NCBI RefSeq assembly: GCF_031755915.1
Contig: NC_083387.1
Span: forward strand, 26,291,001-26,355,000
From: Ziziphus jujuba
Taxonomy: Eukaryota > Streptophyta > Magnoliopsida > Rosales > Rhamnaceae
DNA: 64,000 nt
Direction: 5' to 3'
Made by a program: the position numbers and the translations under genes. Under the pieces are notes generated by a model. It had not been told where the DNA came from, ran no database searches, and saw only the letters and a program-made list of their open reading frames with translations. Position 1 is the stretch's first letter. Every line of letters begins with the position of its first letter. Shown here piece by piece: positions 1 through 11,549 of the stretch.

Positions 1-333
1 GTGCCACTAGTTTGTGAACTCGTATCGACGAGCACTTCACAACCATGCATGAGTCAAAGCTCAATTCCCCATAAACAAAAAGTCAACTCCGGCACCCCTT
101 GGACAATTTGGACTGCAACTTGTTTCGTCCATAACTTTCAAACCGTAGCTCCGTTTTTTATGTGCTACTAGTCTACGAACTCAGGGCATCATGCACTTCG
201 CCACGGTACCCTGGTCAACTCGCAATTCCCACCGAGTCAAAAAGTCAACTTTTAACCCCCTTCGGTCAACGGTCAACGGTCAACCTCGGTCAACGTGCAC
301 GGATTCCGGTGCGATTCGGGACGGGGTGTTACA
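1..333 (-). mobile_element. 5' end of a minus-strand long LTR, running off the left edge
   Basis: Read on the minus strand this stretch starts TGTAACACCCCGTCCC at position 333. It then matches the first 330 bases or so of the LTR at 19390, including the run of TTGACC motifs. The rest of the element lies outside the window. The five bases to its right are ACGGG, the expected target-site copy, but the other copy is not visible. It abuts the interior of a plus-strand LTR, so it probably inserted into that LTR. Confidence 0.85.
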
Positions 334-2520
334 ACGGGGCCCGATCCTTCTTCTTCTTTCTTTCTTTCTTCCTTCCCATCGGCCGTCTCTCTCTCTCTCC
401 CTGCTGCACATTTTCTGGCCATCGGAACCACTCACGCGCTGGCCGACGTGAAAGCCCGCAGCTGGGCGATACCGGCGGCCAAATCTCCGGTCGAATGGCT
501 AGCGGACGCGCCGGGATTGGCCTCCAATGCCGGTGGCCGGTGTGTCGCTGGTTTGCCCATTTTCTGGCAGCCACCGGTCGTGCAACCGGTCCTTTCCCAC
601 TAATTTGGACCCTCTGATTCCGATTCTGAGCTCCAATTAACTCAACTCCTGTCGATTTGCAAGATACGAAGGGATCAAAATCGGCCGAATCTTTCCGACC
701 AAATGCCGGCCACCGCCGGTCGAATTGAACTCAATGGAGGTCGGTAATGTGATCCTCATCTCACAAGCTTTCCATAGATATATAATTTGTCAATTTTGGA
801 TAATGTTTTTGTTTGACCCCCCGGGTACCGGGTATTATTTATCCCGAATAAAATATTAATTTATTTGACTGTGTGTGAATTGTGTTCTAGGAGCACCGGT
901 GAGCCGTGGAATTGATCCCATGGTGGATCATGGTTTAATTGCATGCTCCAGGTGAGTGACCCACCTTTAATAAATATTTTGGGGTAATTAATTATATTTA
1001 ATTGCTGTTAAATTGGTATCTGAAATTATGCTCATGTGGTGGAATTTAAATATAGTCGGGAAAAAATATTATTTTATATATATATTTATCCATTGGTGCT
1101 AAATGGAATTTTTGGGTTATTAAGAAATCCCCGATTTTTATTATTGTGATTAAATGGTATTTATTACACATGAGCAAGTATTTTCAGTAATTCGTTGTCT
1201 TTGGATTTTATATTATTTTTGGGCATAATTGGTTTGAATATTTTAAGAAAATTATTTGTTCAAATTGGTGGTTTAATTTTCATAATTATGCCCGTGGTAT
1301 ATTATTTGTTGAACCGCGTGTTGCAAGAAAAATTATTTTTATCCGTTGTCGATGTTTTCGTACCGATTTGTTGAATGAAAATATGTGGGATGGTAAGTGT
1401 GAAAATTTGGTATATTTCCCACGGTAATTTTGGAAAACAGTACGGTTGGTTTAATAATTATTTTAGACGCATTCACACAGTATTGGTGTTCTGGTATGTG
1501 TATATGTGGTTCAGCGCGCAAGTATTATTATTTCTCCCGTGAGTTGCCATTGGACCGTGGGCAGGCAAGTCTTATATAGTGCACACAACCGCCCCCCTCC
1601 TTGGCCGGGATGATGGTTTCAGCAGCGGTACTGTCGGGATGCCGAAGTGCCGTTTGCAAGTTTCTCTCTTTAATCTCCCCGCCAGTCGGTGCTCAGGACG
1701 CTGGGTATCGGAGGGCATCACTGGTATGTGGTGTGGTGCGTCAAGTACAAATTTTTCGGGTAGAAATTTCAAACCCCAAAGAGTACAAAATTATTTATTA
1801 TAATTTATTGCAGTTTATTTATATTTGGGGTATTTATTTATTTATTTATTTGTTGTTTATTAAATTGTTTGGTCCCTTGGTTTTCGGAAAGTACGAGTAT
1901 CGGGTTTTGTGAAAATGTTTTAAAAGGGGAACATTTCCAACGGAGTGAATAGTGAGGGTTTTGAGAGAAATTATTACTTCAATTGTTTATTTATTTATCT
2001 ATTTAATTGCTGGTATTAATTAAATCCCTTTATTTGTTATATTATTAATATTAAAGGTGTACAGTAGATAGCATCTCACATTTTTAAATTCCGTTCCCCT
2101 AGGTCCAGGTTGGAGACGTTGATTGTCCGGGGCGAACCCAACGTCTCAGTTCGTTGCCGAAAGTCCAAGAAGTATTTCTTCCCTTTTTCCTCTCCACCCT
2201 GTATTACTTTTTATCTGTCATTGTATAAATTCCACATTTATCTGTATAATACTCTGTATACTGTATTGGACATGTAGTTGTTCTTTATGCACTGAGTTGC
2301 TGTTATATTTTGAAGTGCTGAAATTTGTGGAATCAATTTGTAGTATTGTGGGAGGAATAAGGGGATGAGTATAGAAGTGTGTTTTCAGTGCAGGTAATTT
2401 TTGGTTAGTCCTACCCTTAGAGGAAGTGCTGTCGGATTTTCCGTTGGAAGGTTCGGTGGTATTTCCCTGGGATCAGGGTTTGTCTGGGTTCCGGGAAGGA
2501 ATTCTGGACGGGTCCTGACA
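334..2520 (+). mobile_element. 5'-truncated long LTR (plus strand)
   Basis: From a CT-rich leader the sequence runs co-linear with the LTR at 19390-22351. It passes through the ATTAATTTATTTGACTGT block, the GC-rich block at about 1586-1750 and the GGGTTTTGTGAAAATG block. It ends in GACGGGTCCTGACA at 2520, the family's 3' end. Its first several hundred bases are missing because the minus-strand element at 1-333 interrupts it. The conserved hairpin near the 3' end (about 2070) has lost its 5' arm. No coding capacity is seen. Confidence 0.85.
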
Positions 2521-2675
2521 TATAATGTATATATGCCGGTGTCTCATTTTGAATTCTTTACTCAATTTTCTGATCATTATCAGGAAACCTTTTTGTCTCA
2601 ATTTACTACTATAATTGTTATTTGTGAATATTGTGATTATATATACTAATGATTTTTTTTTTCTCTTGGTTATAG

Positions 2676-2790
2676 GATTTAGAATGACAATTGAACAGTG
2701 GAGAAACCTCAGAAAGATGATTCCTGTAATAGTTAAATCCCTTGAAGAGATAGGTCCCCAAAAAAAGAATGCAGTGATCAATTGCGGAAA
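2676..2790 (+). pseudogene. Orphan exon resembling the C-terminal part of a PC4/KELP-type transcriptional coactivator
   Basis: A pyrimidine-rich tract followed by an AG acceptor (2674-2675) opens a reading frame encoding G-F-R-M-T-I-E-Q-W-R-N-L-R-K-M-I-P. A Lys/Glu-rich helix follows. This resembles the end of the single-stranded-DNA-binding PC4 domain of plant KELP/KIWI coactivators (pattern G-I-S-L-T-x-E-Q-W...). No upstream exon is visible, because the DNA immediately left is an LTR. The frame continues past the expected C-terminus into low-complexity sequence with no clear stop or donor. It is either a gene fragment or the last exon of a gene interrupted by the LTR. Identification is by pattern memory only. 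Confidence 0.4.
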
Positions 2791-4029
2791 TAGTTGTTTA
2801 ACCTATAACGCTTTGCACGTCTACTTTTTAAATTTTACTTGCAGTACAAGGAAACTCCAGTTTTTTATTTTTTATTTTTTTATTTTTGGGTAAACAAGGA
2901 AACTTCAGTCTTTGAATGACAACAACATCAATATTTGGTTTACTAGAATCATCCATGTGATCAATCTCCAATTATTACCATTATCACATTATGAATGCCT
3001 TGTTGCACTATTTCATGAGATACACATATATAAAAGTCGTTGGATTAAGAATACCAACACCGGGACATATGGAACTTTCATTTCTTTTTTTTGTTTTTTT
3101 GTTTTTGGATAAAACATATGGAACTTTTCTAAGAGTAATTATGTCAGCCTTTGGTATAAGACGGCTAACGTACTAAGTAGTACTTTCAAGAGTAGCAACT
3201 AGCGGGACTACCATAAGTAATGTTATAGCATGACAAAATACTAAGTTTTCGATGGCAGAATATTAGAACTTTAATTCTAATATTTTATTATAGCAGTATG
3301 CCTAGTTATAGAGGGGAAAAAAAAATTGATTCAAGAAAGGAAACTGTAAAAGATGACCAATAAAGAAATTAAATGCTCAAATAGAATTTTAACAAACATG
3401 ATGTTTCGTGATAATAATCACTTTTATTCCAAGATAAGCAGCTAAAAAATAGATTAGACTATGCTTATTCATTGGCATTTTATGAAGAAAAAATAAAAAT
3501 AAAAAACAATTAAAAATTGAATATCCACTATTCCGAAATGAGCATGTCAAAAAATATATTACACTACGTTTATATTGACCCCTTAAGAGAAAAAGTCGCA
3601 CAACCTCTTTTACCACTTCCTGTTGAAATTATGGCAATCAAGTGGGGCTTTCTTTTTATTTGTAGTATGAGCTTTTTTTGTATTCACCATAGCCTTGGTT
3701 CAATAATAAAATTATTTTGGATTCGAGTACGCTTTCTTTTACTCATGATCTTGATTTCAAGATTGTATTGTTGTAAGTGACTCTTTGACAGCTATAAATG
3801 GTGTGAAGGAGGTTTGCAAGAGCTTTTGCTGTTGAAGGTCAACTATTTGACGATGTCAAGTTTCTAGCTTCTGAGTGTTGCTATTAATTTCTTGTTTACC
3901 TGCAGAATTAATGGGAACGTCGTACACGACTTACCTAAGTTTGGCTTTAGGTTGTATTAATGAACATTATATCTAGATTGCAGAGGATCCACAGTGGCTC
4001 TCTTCTCTTATACTTTTTGATTCTAACAA
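2791..4029. other. AT-rich intergenic stretch, nothing recognised
   Basis: No credible exon, RNA gene or element ends were found. Short T- and A-runs occur at 2860-2890, 3085-3110 and 3315-3325. A short phrase near 3817 (GAGCTTTTGCTGTTGAAGG) recurs at 30615, where it marks the right edge of a TRIM insertion. It therefore belongs to the host sequence of the duplicated block. Confidence 0.5.
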
Positions 4030-5352
4030 AAGAATCCAAGAGATCAAAGAACCAATATTAATTTGAGCAAAGGGAAGAGATCAAGGAAACCAAACAAATT
4101 GGAGAAAGCATCCAATAGCTTATACATTTAAAGATTTTGAAAAGAGTTCGCTCACAAGCTTAACAAGTTCAATTATCCTATGATGAGTTGCAAGAGACTA
4201 ATGTACATCTAGTTGTCATCCTTCTTGTGCAGCTATTAACGAAATCCCCACTCCTTGAAAGAACCTGTTCGCACTTGCATATAAGCATTCGCCGAGTTCT
4301 CCAACAAAAGCTTTTTGACCTTTTCGAGCAATTCTTGTTACTTCCAAAAAGCAACCCCAATTGGGAACCGAATTCTGGAGGTCGCCAAGTTGAGTATACC
4401 GACACGTGTCAGTAACTTGGTTTTCTTACAGCAGGTTCGCTTAGTTTTTCTTGTCACGTGTCTCCAACTGTCTGGATGTTTTAGTTCTTCATGGGGCCAC
4501 ACACGTACGTCTTAGGTGGATTGAACTGTGTGATGAATAGGCAACCGTTGCCTGATATAGAACGTTAGTCAACGCTTTATATTGAGTTTGACCATTCACT
4601 GGCAGTTGAGTCTTAAGCTGCATCGGCTGTATATAATTGCATCATAGATGCTTAAATTACCTCAATTTTTTGTTTAAGTAATTCTGCATTCATCAAATTT
4701 GGTAACGCAAATTTTGATAAATAATAAATTAATATTATATAATTGGTTTTTTCTCTAGTACCAACAATTTATCAATCATTTATACACTAATACATTATTG
4801 TTTATCAAAATTTTAGTTAATAAATTTGGTATGTGTAGCATTATTTTTTTTAATAAGATGAATAAATATTAAAAAAAGATTTCTAATTCAACAATTCATG
4901 TTTTCCTTTTTTTTTTTTTTTTTTGGGTCTTTTCGAGAAAAAAAAAAAGCCTTTATATATGCAAGTAAGTTGTAAAAATTTATTCACATAACCCATAAGA
5001 GTTAGTCATGTTAGCAACGGGACTTGTTCTCTTTTCTTATAAGCCAAGATTCAATTTTAGATTCAATTTTAGTGGGGAGCACTTAATTCCCAAGAAAACA
5101 AATTTTGTTCGACATCCTTGTACTTTTTAATGATATAGTGCATCTATATTGACTAATATGTAATAATACAAATAATTAACTTCTATGAAACTTTATTAAT
5201 CACTTGAAAAACCTGATACATCCACCAAGACAAGCTATTTTATGACAAAAATAAAACCAAAAAAAAAAAAAGAGAAAAGAAAAGAAGCATACATTATCCC
5301 CACTCCAAAGTGGTACAATTTAAATTTAGCAACATGTTGCCTACGCCAAGCT

Positions 5353-8220
5353 TTATGTCCTCCTCCACCTCCTTCTCCTCCCATTATGTTGCCTCAAGCC
5401 AAAAGTTTTGAAAAAAAGGTAGGGATTCTTTTTGATGACATAGTGGCCAATAACCATTCCCACCACTGCTCCAGTGCAATAACCAATCACAACAAATTTC
5501 CAATCCAATTCAAAAGAACTCCCTGAATCTTGCACTTGGTCAGAAATTGAATTTGGTGGTTGGAAGGTCTCAAAATTCTTACACTTCTTTGTCAATGGAG
5601 TACCACATAACTCCAAGTTTCCCTCATAGGAGCTGTTTTCAAATGTATCAAACTGCTTTCCAATGGGTATGGGTCCTCTGAGAAAGTTATCAGAGACATT
5701 GAAACGTGAAAGAAATGTAAGCTGTGCAAGCTGCTGAGGAATCTCTCCAGAGAACTTGTTTTGAGACAAATCCAATGACTCAAGCTCTTTTAAACTCCCC
5801 AAGGATGATGGGATGCTACCACTTAAATTGTTGTGGGAAAAGTTGAGAACATGAATCCCAGATAAGTTCCCAATGCATTCCGGAATCTCACCTTTGAATT
5901 TATTTGTTGACAAATCAATGAAAACAAAATTGTCTCGGATCCTTCCATAGTACAAAAACGTACCTTTGTTTGTTAATGTGATCGAGTAAACAAACTCACC
6001 ACTCCATGACATTGATTTTCCATGTAAGGTTGCGTTTTCATTCATATATGATGAATTGGTAGCATCAATAGCTTTCATGGAATTCCATATTTTGAAATAT
6101 TCGGATGGCAAAGTGCCCTCGAAACTATTCTGAGAGAGATCAACAATGCGCAAATTAGGAAACTCATGACTGAAAATCGGCTCTCTTATAACTCCATAAA
6201 GCCTATTTGATCTTAATATCAGCACTCTTAGCTCCGGAAGAGTCCCATACCATGAAGGGAAGACATCATGAAATTTGTTGTCCCCAAGATTGACAGCCTC
6301 GAGCATCCTACAATCAGGCAATAATCGTGGTAAACGCCCTTCAAATTGGTTATGGCTTAGGTCGATCATCCTCAATTCGCTTCCACTTTCACATAGAGAT
6401 GGAATATTACCATGAAAAGAGTTGTTGCTCGCATCCAAGAGAAACATTGAGTTGGTGACATTTCTCATACATTGTGGAAGGACACCACTAAGTTTGTTAT
6501 TGGACAAGCGAAGAAATTTGAGGGAAGTAAGATTGCAAAATGCCGGTGAGACTTCTCCACTTAGTTCGTTATTTGAGATTTTATACTCAAAGATGGAAGT
6601 TGGAGGAATTGGCAGTTTTCCTTTCAACATGTTAAAAGAAAGATCCAATATACCAAGACTAACCCCAGGAATGATAAGTTGAGATTGGTCAAAGCCGATC
6701 AAATTGTTTTCGGAAATGTCTATAAGGAATATAGTTTCCAAGCTAATGTTCCACATCCACTTGGGTATTTGCCCAGACAATTGGTTTCCTCTAAGACCCA
6801 AGATTATTAGGTTATTTTGGTACCTTAAGAAATCAGGGAACATTCTTAAGTTACAAGAACCTAAAAATAAAATTTGAAACTTTGGAATGGTTGCATTGTG
6901 AGTTTTGGTTCTAGTGAGCACCGATAAATTGTTATCTTGAAGTACGAGACCGATCAGATTCTTCATTCCCAAAAACATGCCAAAATCCACACTGCCACTC
7001 AACTTATTTCCTCCAAGATCAAGATGTTCTAGATTTCTAAGTCCAAAAAACGAAGGTGGTACGACGCCAGTTAGATTATTGTCATTAAGAAATAAGTGAG
7101 TTAATTGGGTTAGGTTTGCTAGCCAAGGAGGAAGTTGACCAGTTAGTTGATTATAACCAAGTACTAAATTATTCAAGTGGGTCAAGTTTTGAAGTGAGGA
7201 AGGAATTTCACCACTAAACTTGTTTACTGCAAGCACCAAATCAGTAACCCTCGTTAGTTTACCAAGTGAAGCCGGAATCAACCCCGTAAAACTACAATTT
7301 GCAACTTCTAAATAAGTCAAGTACTTGAGGTTTTCGATTGATGAAGGTATGTTACCGGAGAACTTTGTTTCAGAGAGTGATATTTCCTTGAGAGGACTAC
7401 CACTGTGAAATTCGGGTAAGTACCCACCAAGATGTTGGTTCCTTGCTAACCTAAGAACTTGTAGATTTGGAAGGGAAAAGATAGCATTGGGGAATTGACC
7501 ACACAACCCACAAAATCCAAGAGAAAGATATGTCAAAGAAGATAAATTTCCTAAAAAAGAAGGCACTTCCGAGTTGATGTCAACAGCGTCGAGATCAAGT
7601 TCTTTTAGCTTAGTTAAATTGCGAACTAAGCTACTTAAACCTGGCTTTTCAAGTTTCAATAAATTATTTTCAGTAAAGAAATCGATTTTGAGAGACAAAT
7701 CAAGCGAAATCAAATTCGAGAGTTGCGAAATTGCGAGTGGGATTTGACCATAAAAATAGGTATTAGAGAGGTTGAGATACTCTAACCTTGAAAGATCACC
7801 AAACGCGGATGGGATTCGAGAGTAATTGAAATCATTGTAAGCAAGATTAAGCATTTGGAGTTGAGAAAGTTGGAAAAGAGTGCTGGTGGAGTTGATAGAA
7901 CCGGAAAGGCAATTATCGCTGAGATCAAGGGCAATTACATGTCCACTTTTCTCGTCACACTTCACACCATCCCATGAGCAACAATCTTCGTCCCCTTTTG
8001 GTTTCCACGATGTGATCTTGGGTTGAAACCCAGGGTACTTATTGCAATTATATTCATGAAAGATAAAGCTATCTTTGAATTGCAACAAGGCAGTGCTTTC
8101 TTCGTTGTGGCAAAGTGGTTGCACACAACAAAAAGAGCAAGTCACGATGATGAGAAAGATATAAAGCAAGGAAAGTGGGGAAGGAAATGGAACAGAAAAC
8201 AACTCCATGTTGTGATTCAT
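5353..8220 (-). CDS. LRR receptor-like protein (Cf-9/EIX/RLP class), intact
   Basis: A single-exon gene of 955 codons for a plasma-membrane receptor without a kinase. I start at the ATG at 8220; the frame extends upstream only to a TTG. Order: signal peptide (about 1-35); N-terminal cap with Cys80-Cys81-x6-Cys88; 25 LRRs of about 24 residues; an island domain holding Y-S-I-T-L-T-N-K-G; four more LRRs; C-terminal cap G-N-L-E-L-C-G-T-P-L; an acidic stretch; a membrane helix (about 908-929); and a 26-residue Arg-rich tail. The helix carries four glycines at four-residue spacing (about 913, 917, 921, 925). In this family such GxxxG motifs support pairing with SOBIR1-type adaptor kinases. By class it would sense an extracellular pathogen or developmental ligand; the ligand cannot be told. 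No frameshift or stop was seen, unlike the copy at 48895-51759. Confidence 0.93.
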   Translation of the reverse strand: MNHNMELFSVPFPSPLSLLYIFLIIVTCSFCCVQPLCHNEESTALLQFKDSFIFHEYNCNKYPGFQPKITSWKPKGDEDCCSWDGVKCDEKSGHVIALDLSDNCLSGSINSTSTLFQLSQLQMLNLAYNDFNYSRIPSAFGDLSRLEYLNLSNTYFYGQIPLAISQLSNLISLDLSLKIDFFTENNLLKLEKPGLSSLVRNLTKLKELDLDAVDINSEVPSFLGNLSSLTYLSLGFCGLCGQFPNAIFSLPNLQVLRLARNQHLGGYLPEFHSGSPLKEISLSETKFSGNIPSSIENLKYLTYLEVANCSFTGLIPASLGKLTRVTDLVLAVNKFSGEIPSSLQNLTHLNNLVLGYNQLTGQLPPWLANLTQLTHLFLNDNNLTGVVPPSFFGLRNLEHLDLGGNKLSGSVDFGMFLGMKNLIGLVLQDNNLSVLTRTKTHNATIPKFQILFLGSCNLRMFPDFLRYQNNLIILGLRGNQLSGQIPKWMWNISLETIFLIDISENNLIGFDQSQLIIPGVSLGILDLSFNMLKGKLPIPPTSIFEYKISNNELSGEVSPAFCNLTSLKFLRLSNNKLSGVLPQCMRNVTNSMFLLDASNNSFHGNIPSLCESGSELRMIDLSHNQFEGRLPRLLPDCRMLEAVNLGDNKFHDVFPSWYGTLPELRVLILRSNRLYGVIREPIFSHEFPNLRIVDLSQNSFEGTLPSEYFKIWNSMKAIDATNSSYMNENATLHGKSMSWSGEFVYSITLTNKGTFLYYGRIRDNFVFIDLSTNKFKGEIPECIGNLSGIHVLNFSHNNLSGSIPSSLGSLKELESLDLSQNKFSGEIPQQLAQLTFLSRFNVSDNFLRGPIPIGKQFDTFENSSYEGNLELCGTPLTKKCKNFETFQPPNSISDQVQDSGSSFELDWKFVVIGYCTGAVVGMVIGHYVIKKNPYLFFKTFGLRQHNGRRRRWRRT

Positions 8221-8259
8221 AGAACGTTTGATGAGCAAGAAAGTGATCAGAATGGTCTC

Positions 8260-8267
8260 TTTTTATA
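8260..8267 (-). promoter_or_regulatory. Probable TATA box of the RLP gene
   Basis: On the minus strand the sequence reads TATAAAAA about 40 bases before the chosen ATG (8220). This suits a transcription start roughly 10-20 bases before the ATG and a very short 5' leader. The same neighbourhood in the broken copy (around 51800) is altered to a TTTTTGTAGATA-type sequence on the plus strand, so the TATA box appears lost there. Confidence 0.5.
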
Positions 8268-11200
8268 GACACAGTTTCCACCATAACTTTCGCCATGATG
8301 TAGAGTGGAAATTAATTGAGAAATATTATTGTGGAAAAAAGTCGTGTAATTTGTAAAGTCGAGATTTTTAGTTTTTTTACCAATCTCTATGTGGTCATTA
8401 TTTAATGTTAATTTTTATGCCCCAAAGTTCAATCTCACACATAATCTTCTTTTTTTATTTTTTTTTATTTTTTTCTTTTTTCAAGATGTAGGGATTCAAA
8501 ATGATCCCCGAATCTATTTTATCCAACATCCACAAAAATCTATATATAAACAAACGTTTAATGTAACAAGATATACATATATTCAAGCAAGATGAATGAT
8601 TTATGTACCAAAATTTTTGACCAATCTTTCTAGTTATTAATTATATAATTTAACCAACATACAAAGATAATATCAAAACATATATGGAATTACTAAACGT
8701 TCTTTTAAGATTACACTATAAGTTTATTTACCAAAAAAATAAAATTACAACTATGATTTTCCCCTCTCTTCGGACATTTTTTATCCAAAAAATAATAAAG
8801 CCCACTAAATAGATAATAAAAGGCCCATATAGTTATAAACAAAAAGCTGCGACATCAAATTCATACAGCCTTTTTTTTTTTTTTTTTCGTGGATAATTCA
8901 TACTATTCCACATTTTTTTCAAAAAAAGAAAAGAAAACAAAAACAAAAAAAACAAAAATCCATCCAGCATATGCAGCATTCACAGTATGCAGTGTACCGA
9001 TACATGGAAATATGGACAACGGACACTGGGGAACCATGTTATAGCTTTGGGGCCGCGGCAACTCAAGTATCCTTTTTTAATTTTTTTCGTTGTTTATGTA
9101 TTATCTTTATAATATTTCTTAAAAAAAATTAATCTTATTTAAAAAAAATTTGGCCCCTCGTATATTATCTTTAAATTATTTTACTATGTTGACTTTTACA
9201 AAATTTAAGTGTAATTATGTATTAAATCTTTATGTTAATGTTTTTAACCTTTGTGTTTCTTATCCATTTAACGTAGAATTTATTAAAATTTTTAATATTT
9301 TATTTTGCATTGTTAATTTGTTTATTATTTATATCTTACTTTGCAAATTTGTCCCCTTTTTGGGTCAAATTTCAACTTATTATAATTGGGGAAGGTGAGA
9401 TTGCACCCAGATGAGGGTTCAAATCCTAAACCTGTTTGTGTATTTTTGGTGCCTTTTATCACTAAGCCATAGCATGTTTGATTTTTGGCTTTTTTTTCCA
9501 GATATTTTGTTACATGGGGTTTTTTTTTTTTTCCTCAAAAAAAAAAAAAAATTATAGCACTGATGTTTTAACTATCAATTAGAAATAATACTTTATGATT
9601 AAAATAAATATCCAGAAATAAAACTATCAATTTTTTTAATAAAATAAAATTTATTTTTAATAATTATTGGATCATATCAAAAATTAAAATTTAAAATTAA
9701 AAATTAAAAAATATTTAATGATATACTTAATTTTTTTTAAAAAAATAAATTTTAATAATAAATAATTAATAAATATAATTTTAATTTTTAATTTTTAATA
9801 TAATTTAAAAATTAAAAACAATTATTTTTAATTTTTTTTTTGAGTATGCTTTAATATAAAGCCGTTCAAATAGATAAAAAAAAAAGAATCAAATTCAGAA
9901 ACTTTGACTATTATTTTCATTTTATTAATTTTTTTAATATTTTATGAGGTTTGAAAATTTTGCCACCTGTGGAGATATTTATTGCGAGGCTGGTGATAGC
10001 AAGCTTATTAAATAATGATTTGAGTACGGTTAATTGTTGTTTGAAAAATCAAACTAACAAACAAATTTGCTTTTTTTTTTTTAATGAATAAATGAACAAA
10101 TATACTTATGAATAAACGAACAAATTTGCCTACATATCACACAGAGAGGCTACCACATCGAGGGGCCACTTTCAATATTGTCCAAATTTGGAAAACTATC
10201 CTATTTATAATATCTATCGTTCAGTCACTGTAGTCACTGTTTGATAGTAGATCTTGGTCTTTACCTTCAATTGAGTTCGTGACTAAAAGAACTAAAAATA
10301 ATATTATACTTATAACAAATCTTTTATAGAGAAAATATATTATGTATTAATACCTTTTATAATAACGTATATTAAAATACAACATAAATCAAAATATGTA
10401 TAACTAAACAAAAAGAGTGAAACCAAAAAAAAAAAAAAAAGGATAAATTACATGTAGAGAATGATAGTTGGCAAGAGGTAAATAAATTGAACGTGGGAGA
10501 GACTAAAGCAAGAATGGAGATAAGTGAGATATTATCTAACGGATGTAAATGTTAGTAAAAGCAAATAAAAAATTATTATTAAAAAAAAAAAAAAAAACAA
10601 CAACAAACATAACGTTTTGTATACATGCATGTCATCTTTTGTACTAATTTGTTAAAAATTTGAAGTCAAAGTCGTCAACTTTGTCCAGAGGCAGAGATGA
10701 GAAGAGAAACACCACATATATTTCTTTTTAATTAGCTTCTAATTAATTATATGTATTTTATATGGCAATTGTTGTGCCTTGCAAATTGGTTTATGACTTC
10801 AACAGTCAACATTGTTGAATCCTTATCCGTTGCCTAGCTTTCATCTCTCTCAACTCTTCTGTTAGCATCGTTGATATAACTTTCTTTTTTTTTTTTGGGC
10901 CACAAGCTCGATGTCACAAAAGACTCCAATTAGGGAAAGAAATATCATAAAAGACTCCAAAATAGCTTGATTACTACACCTAATTAATTTGTGAGAGTAG
11001 CTCACTGTCGATCATATCTAACCATTTTGGACCTTAAGATGCAGATGATAAATTACCATTATTCTCTAAAGCTTAGGATTTTTGGGCCTTTATTTATTTT
11101 ATTTATAAATTGCCCGGAGCTGTGACCTGTTGTCAAGGGCATATGAAAATAAGCTTAGTTGGCATTATTCGGCTAAGTTTGTTTATTGGACTGGTCAGAT

Positions 11201-11363
11201 TGGTGGATCTAGTAAGCATGGCGTCAGCAAACGCAGTGGAAATGATCAATCTGGAAATTGATGATATTCCAAATTATAAAACCGTGTGGCACGTACGTAC
11301 GTAGTTTAGTGTGCCAGAAGTAAGTTGTATTGAAACAAACAAATAAAATATTAAAATCAACCA
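8268..11363. other. RLP 5' flank and intergenic DNA of unit A
   Basis: No gene was recognised. The stretch is very AT-rich, with poly-A/T runs (8870-8890, 9520-9550, 10424-10440, 10585-10598). Its counterpart in unit B is split by a solo LTR and other insertions. About 20 bp before the tRNA remnant and upstream of DC1 it stays alignable with unit B, which shows shared ancestry rather than function. Confidence 0.6.
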
Positions 11364-11442
11364 TCCGTTGTAGTCTAGAAGTTTAGGATATTCGGCTCTC
11401 ACCCAAAGGACCCAAGACCCGCGTTCGAGTCCAGCCAACGGA
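11364..11442 (+). pseudogene. Decayed tRNA-Glu(CTC) copy
   Basis: It keeps the acceptor halves TCCGTTG and CAACGGA and the anticodon-loop string GGCTCTCACCC of the intact gene at 62887-62958. It is 79 instead of 72 bases long. The D-loop GTTGG is replaced by AAGTT, extra bases follow the anticodon arm, and the T-arm no longer pairs cleanly. The polymerase III A and B boxes are damaged. It is the unit A counterpart of the intact tRNA in unit B, so one paralogue decayed after duplication. Confidence 0.85.
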
Positions 11443-11549
11443 AATATATAATTTTTTTTATTTTTATTTTTTTTAAAAAAAAAGTTAGTTTCATAGACTA
11501 ATTTTATTACATACTTAAACAAACTGTAACATTAAAAATAGCAAAACTT

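Noticed and set aside
8221..8238. RLP start at 8238, six codons upstream
   Set aside because: That codon is TTG. The first ATG of the frame is at 8220 and gives a normal signal peptide.
9700..9840. Palindromic AT-rich stretch as an element end or replication origin
   Set aside because: Alternating TTTAAT/ATTAAA runs are low-complexity and are alignable with unit B as ordinary intergenic DNA. No target duplication seen.
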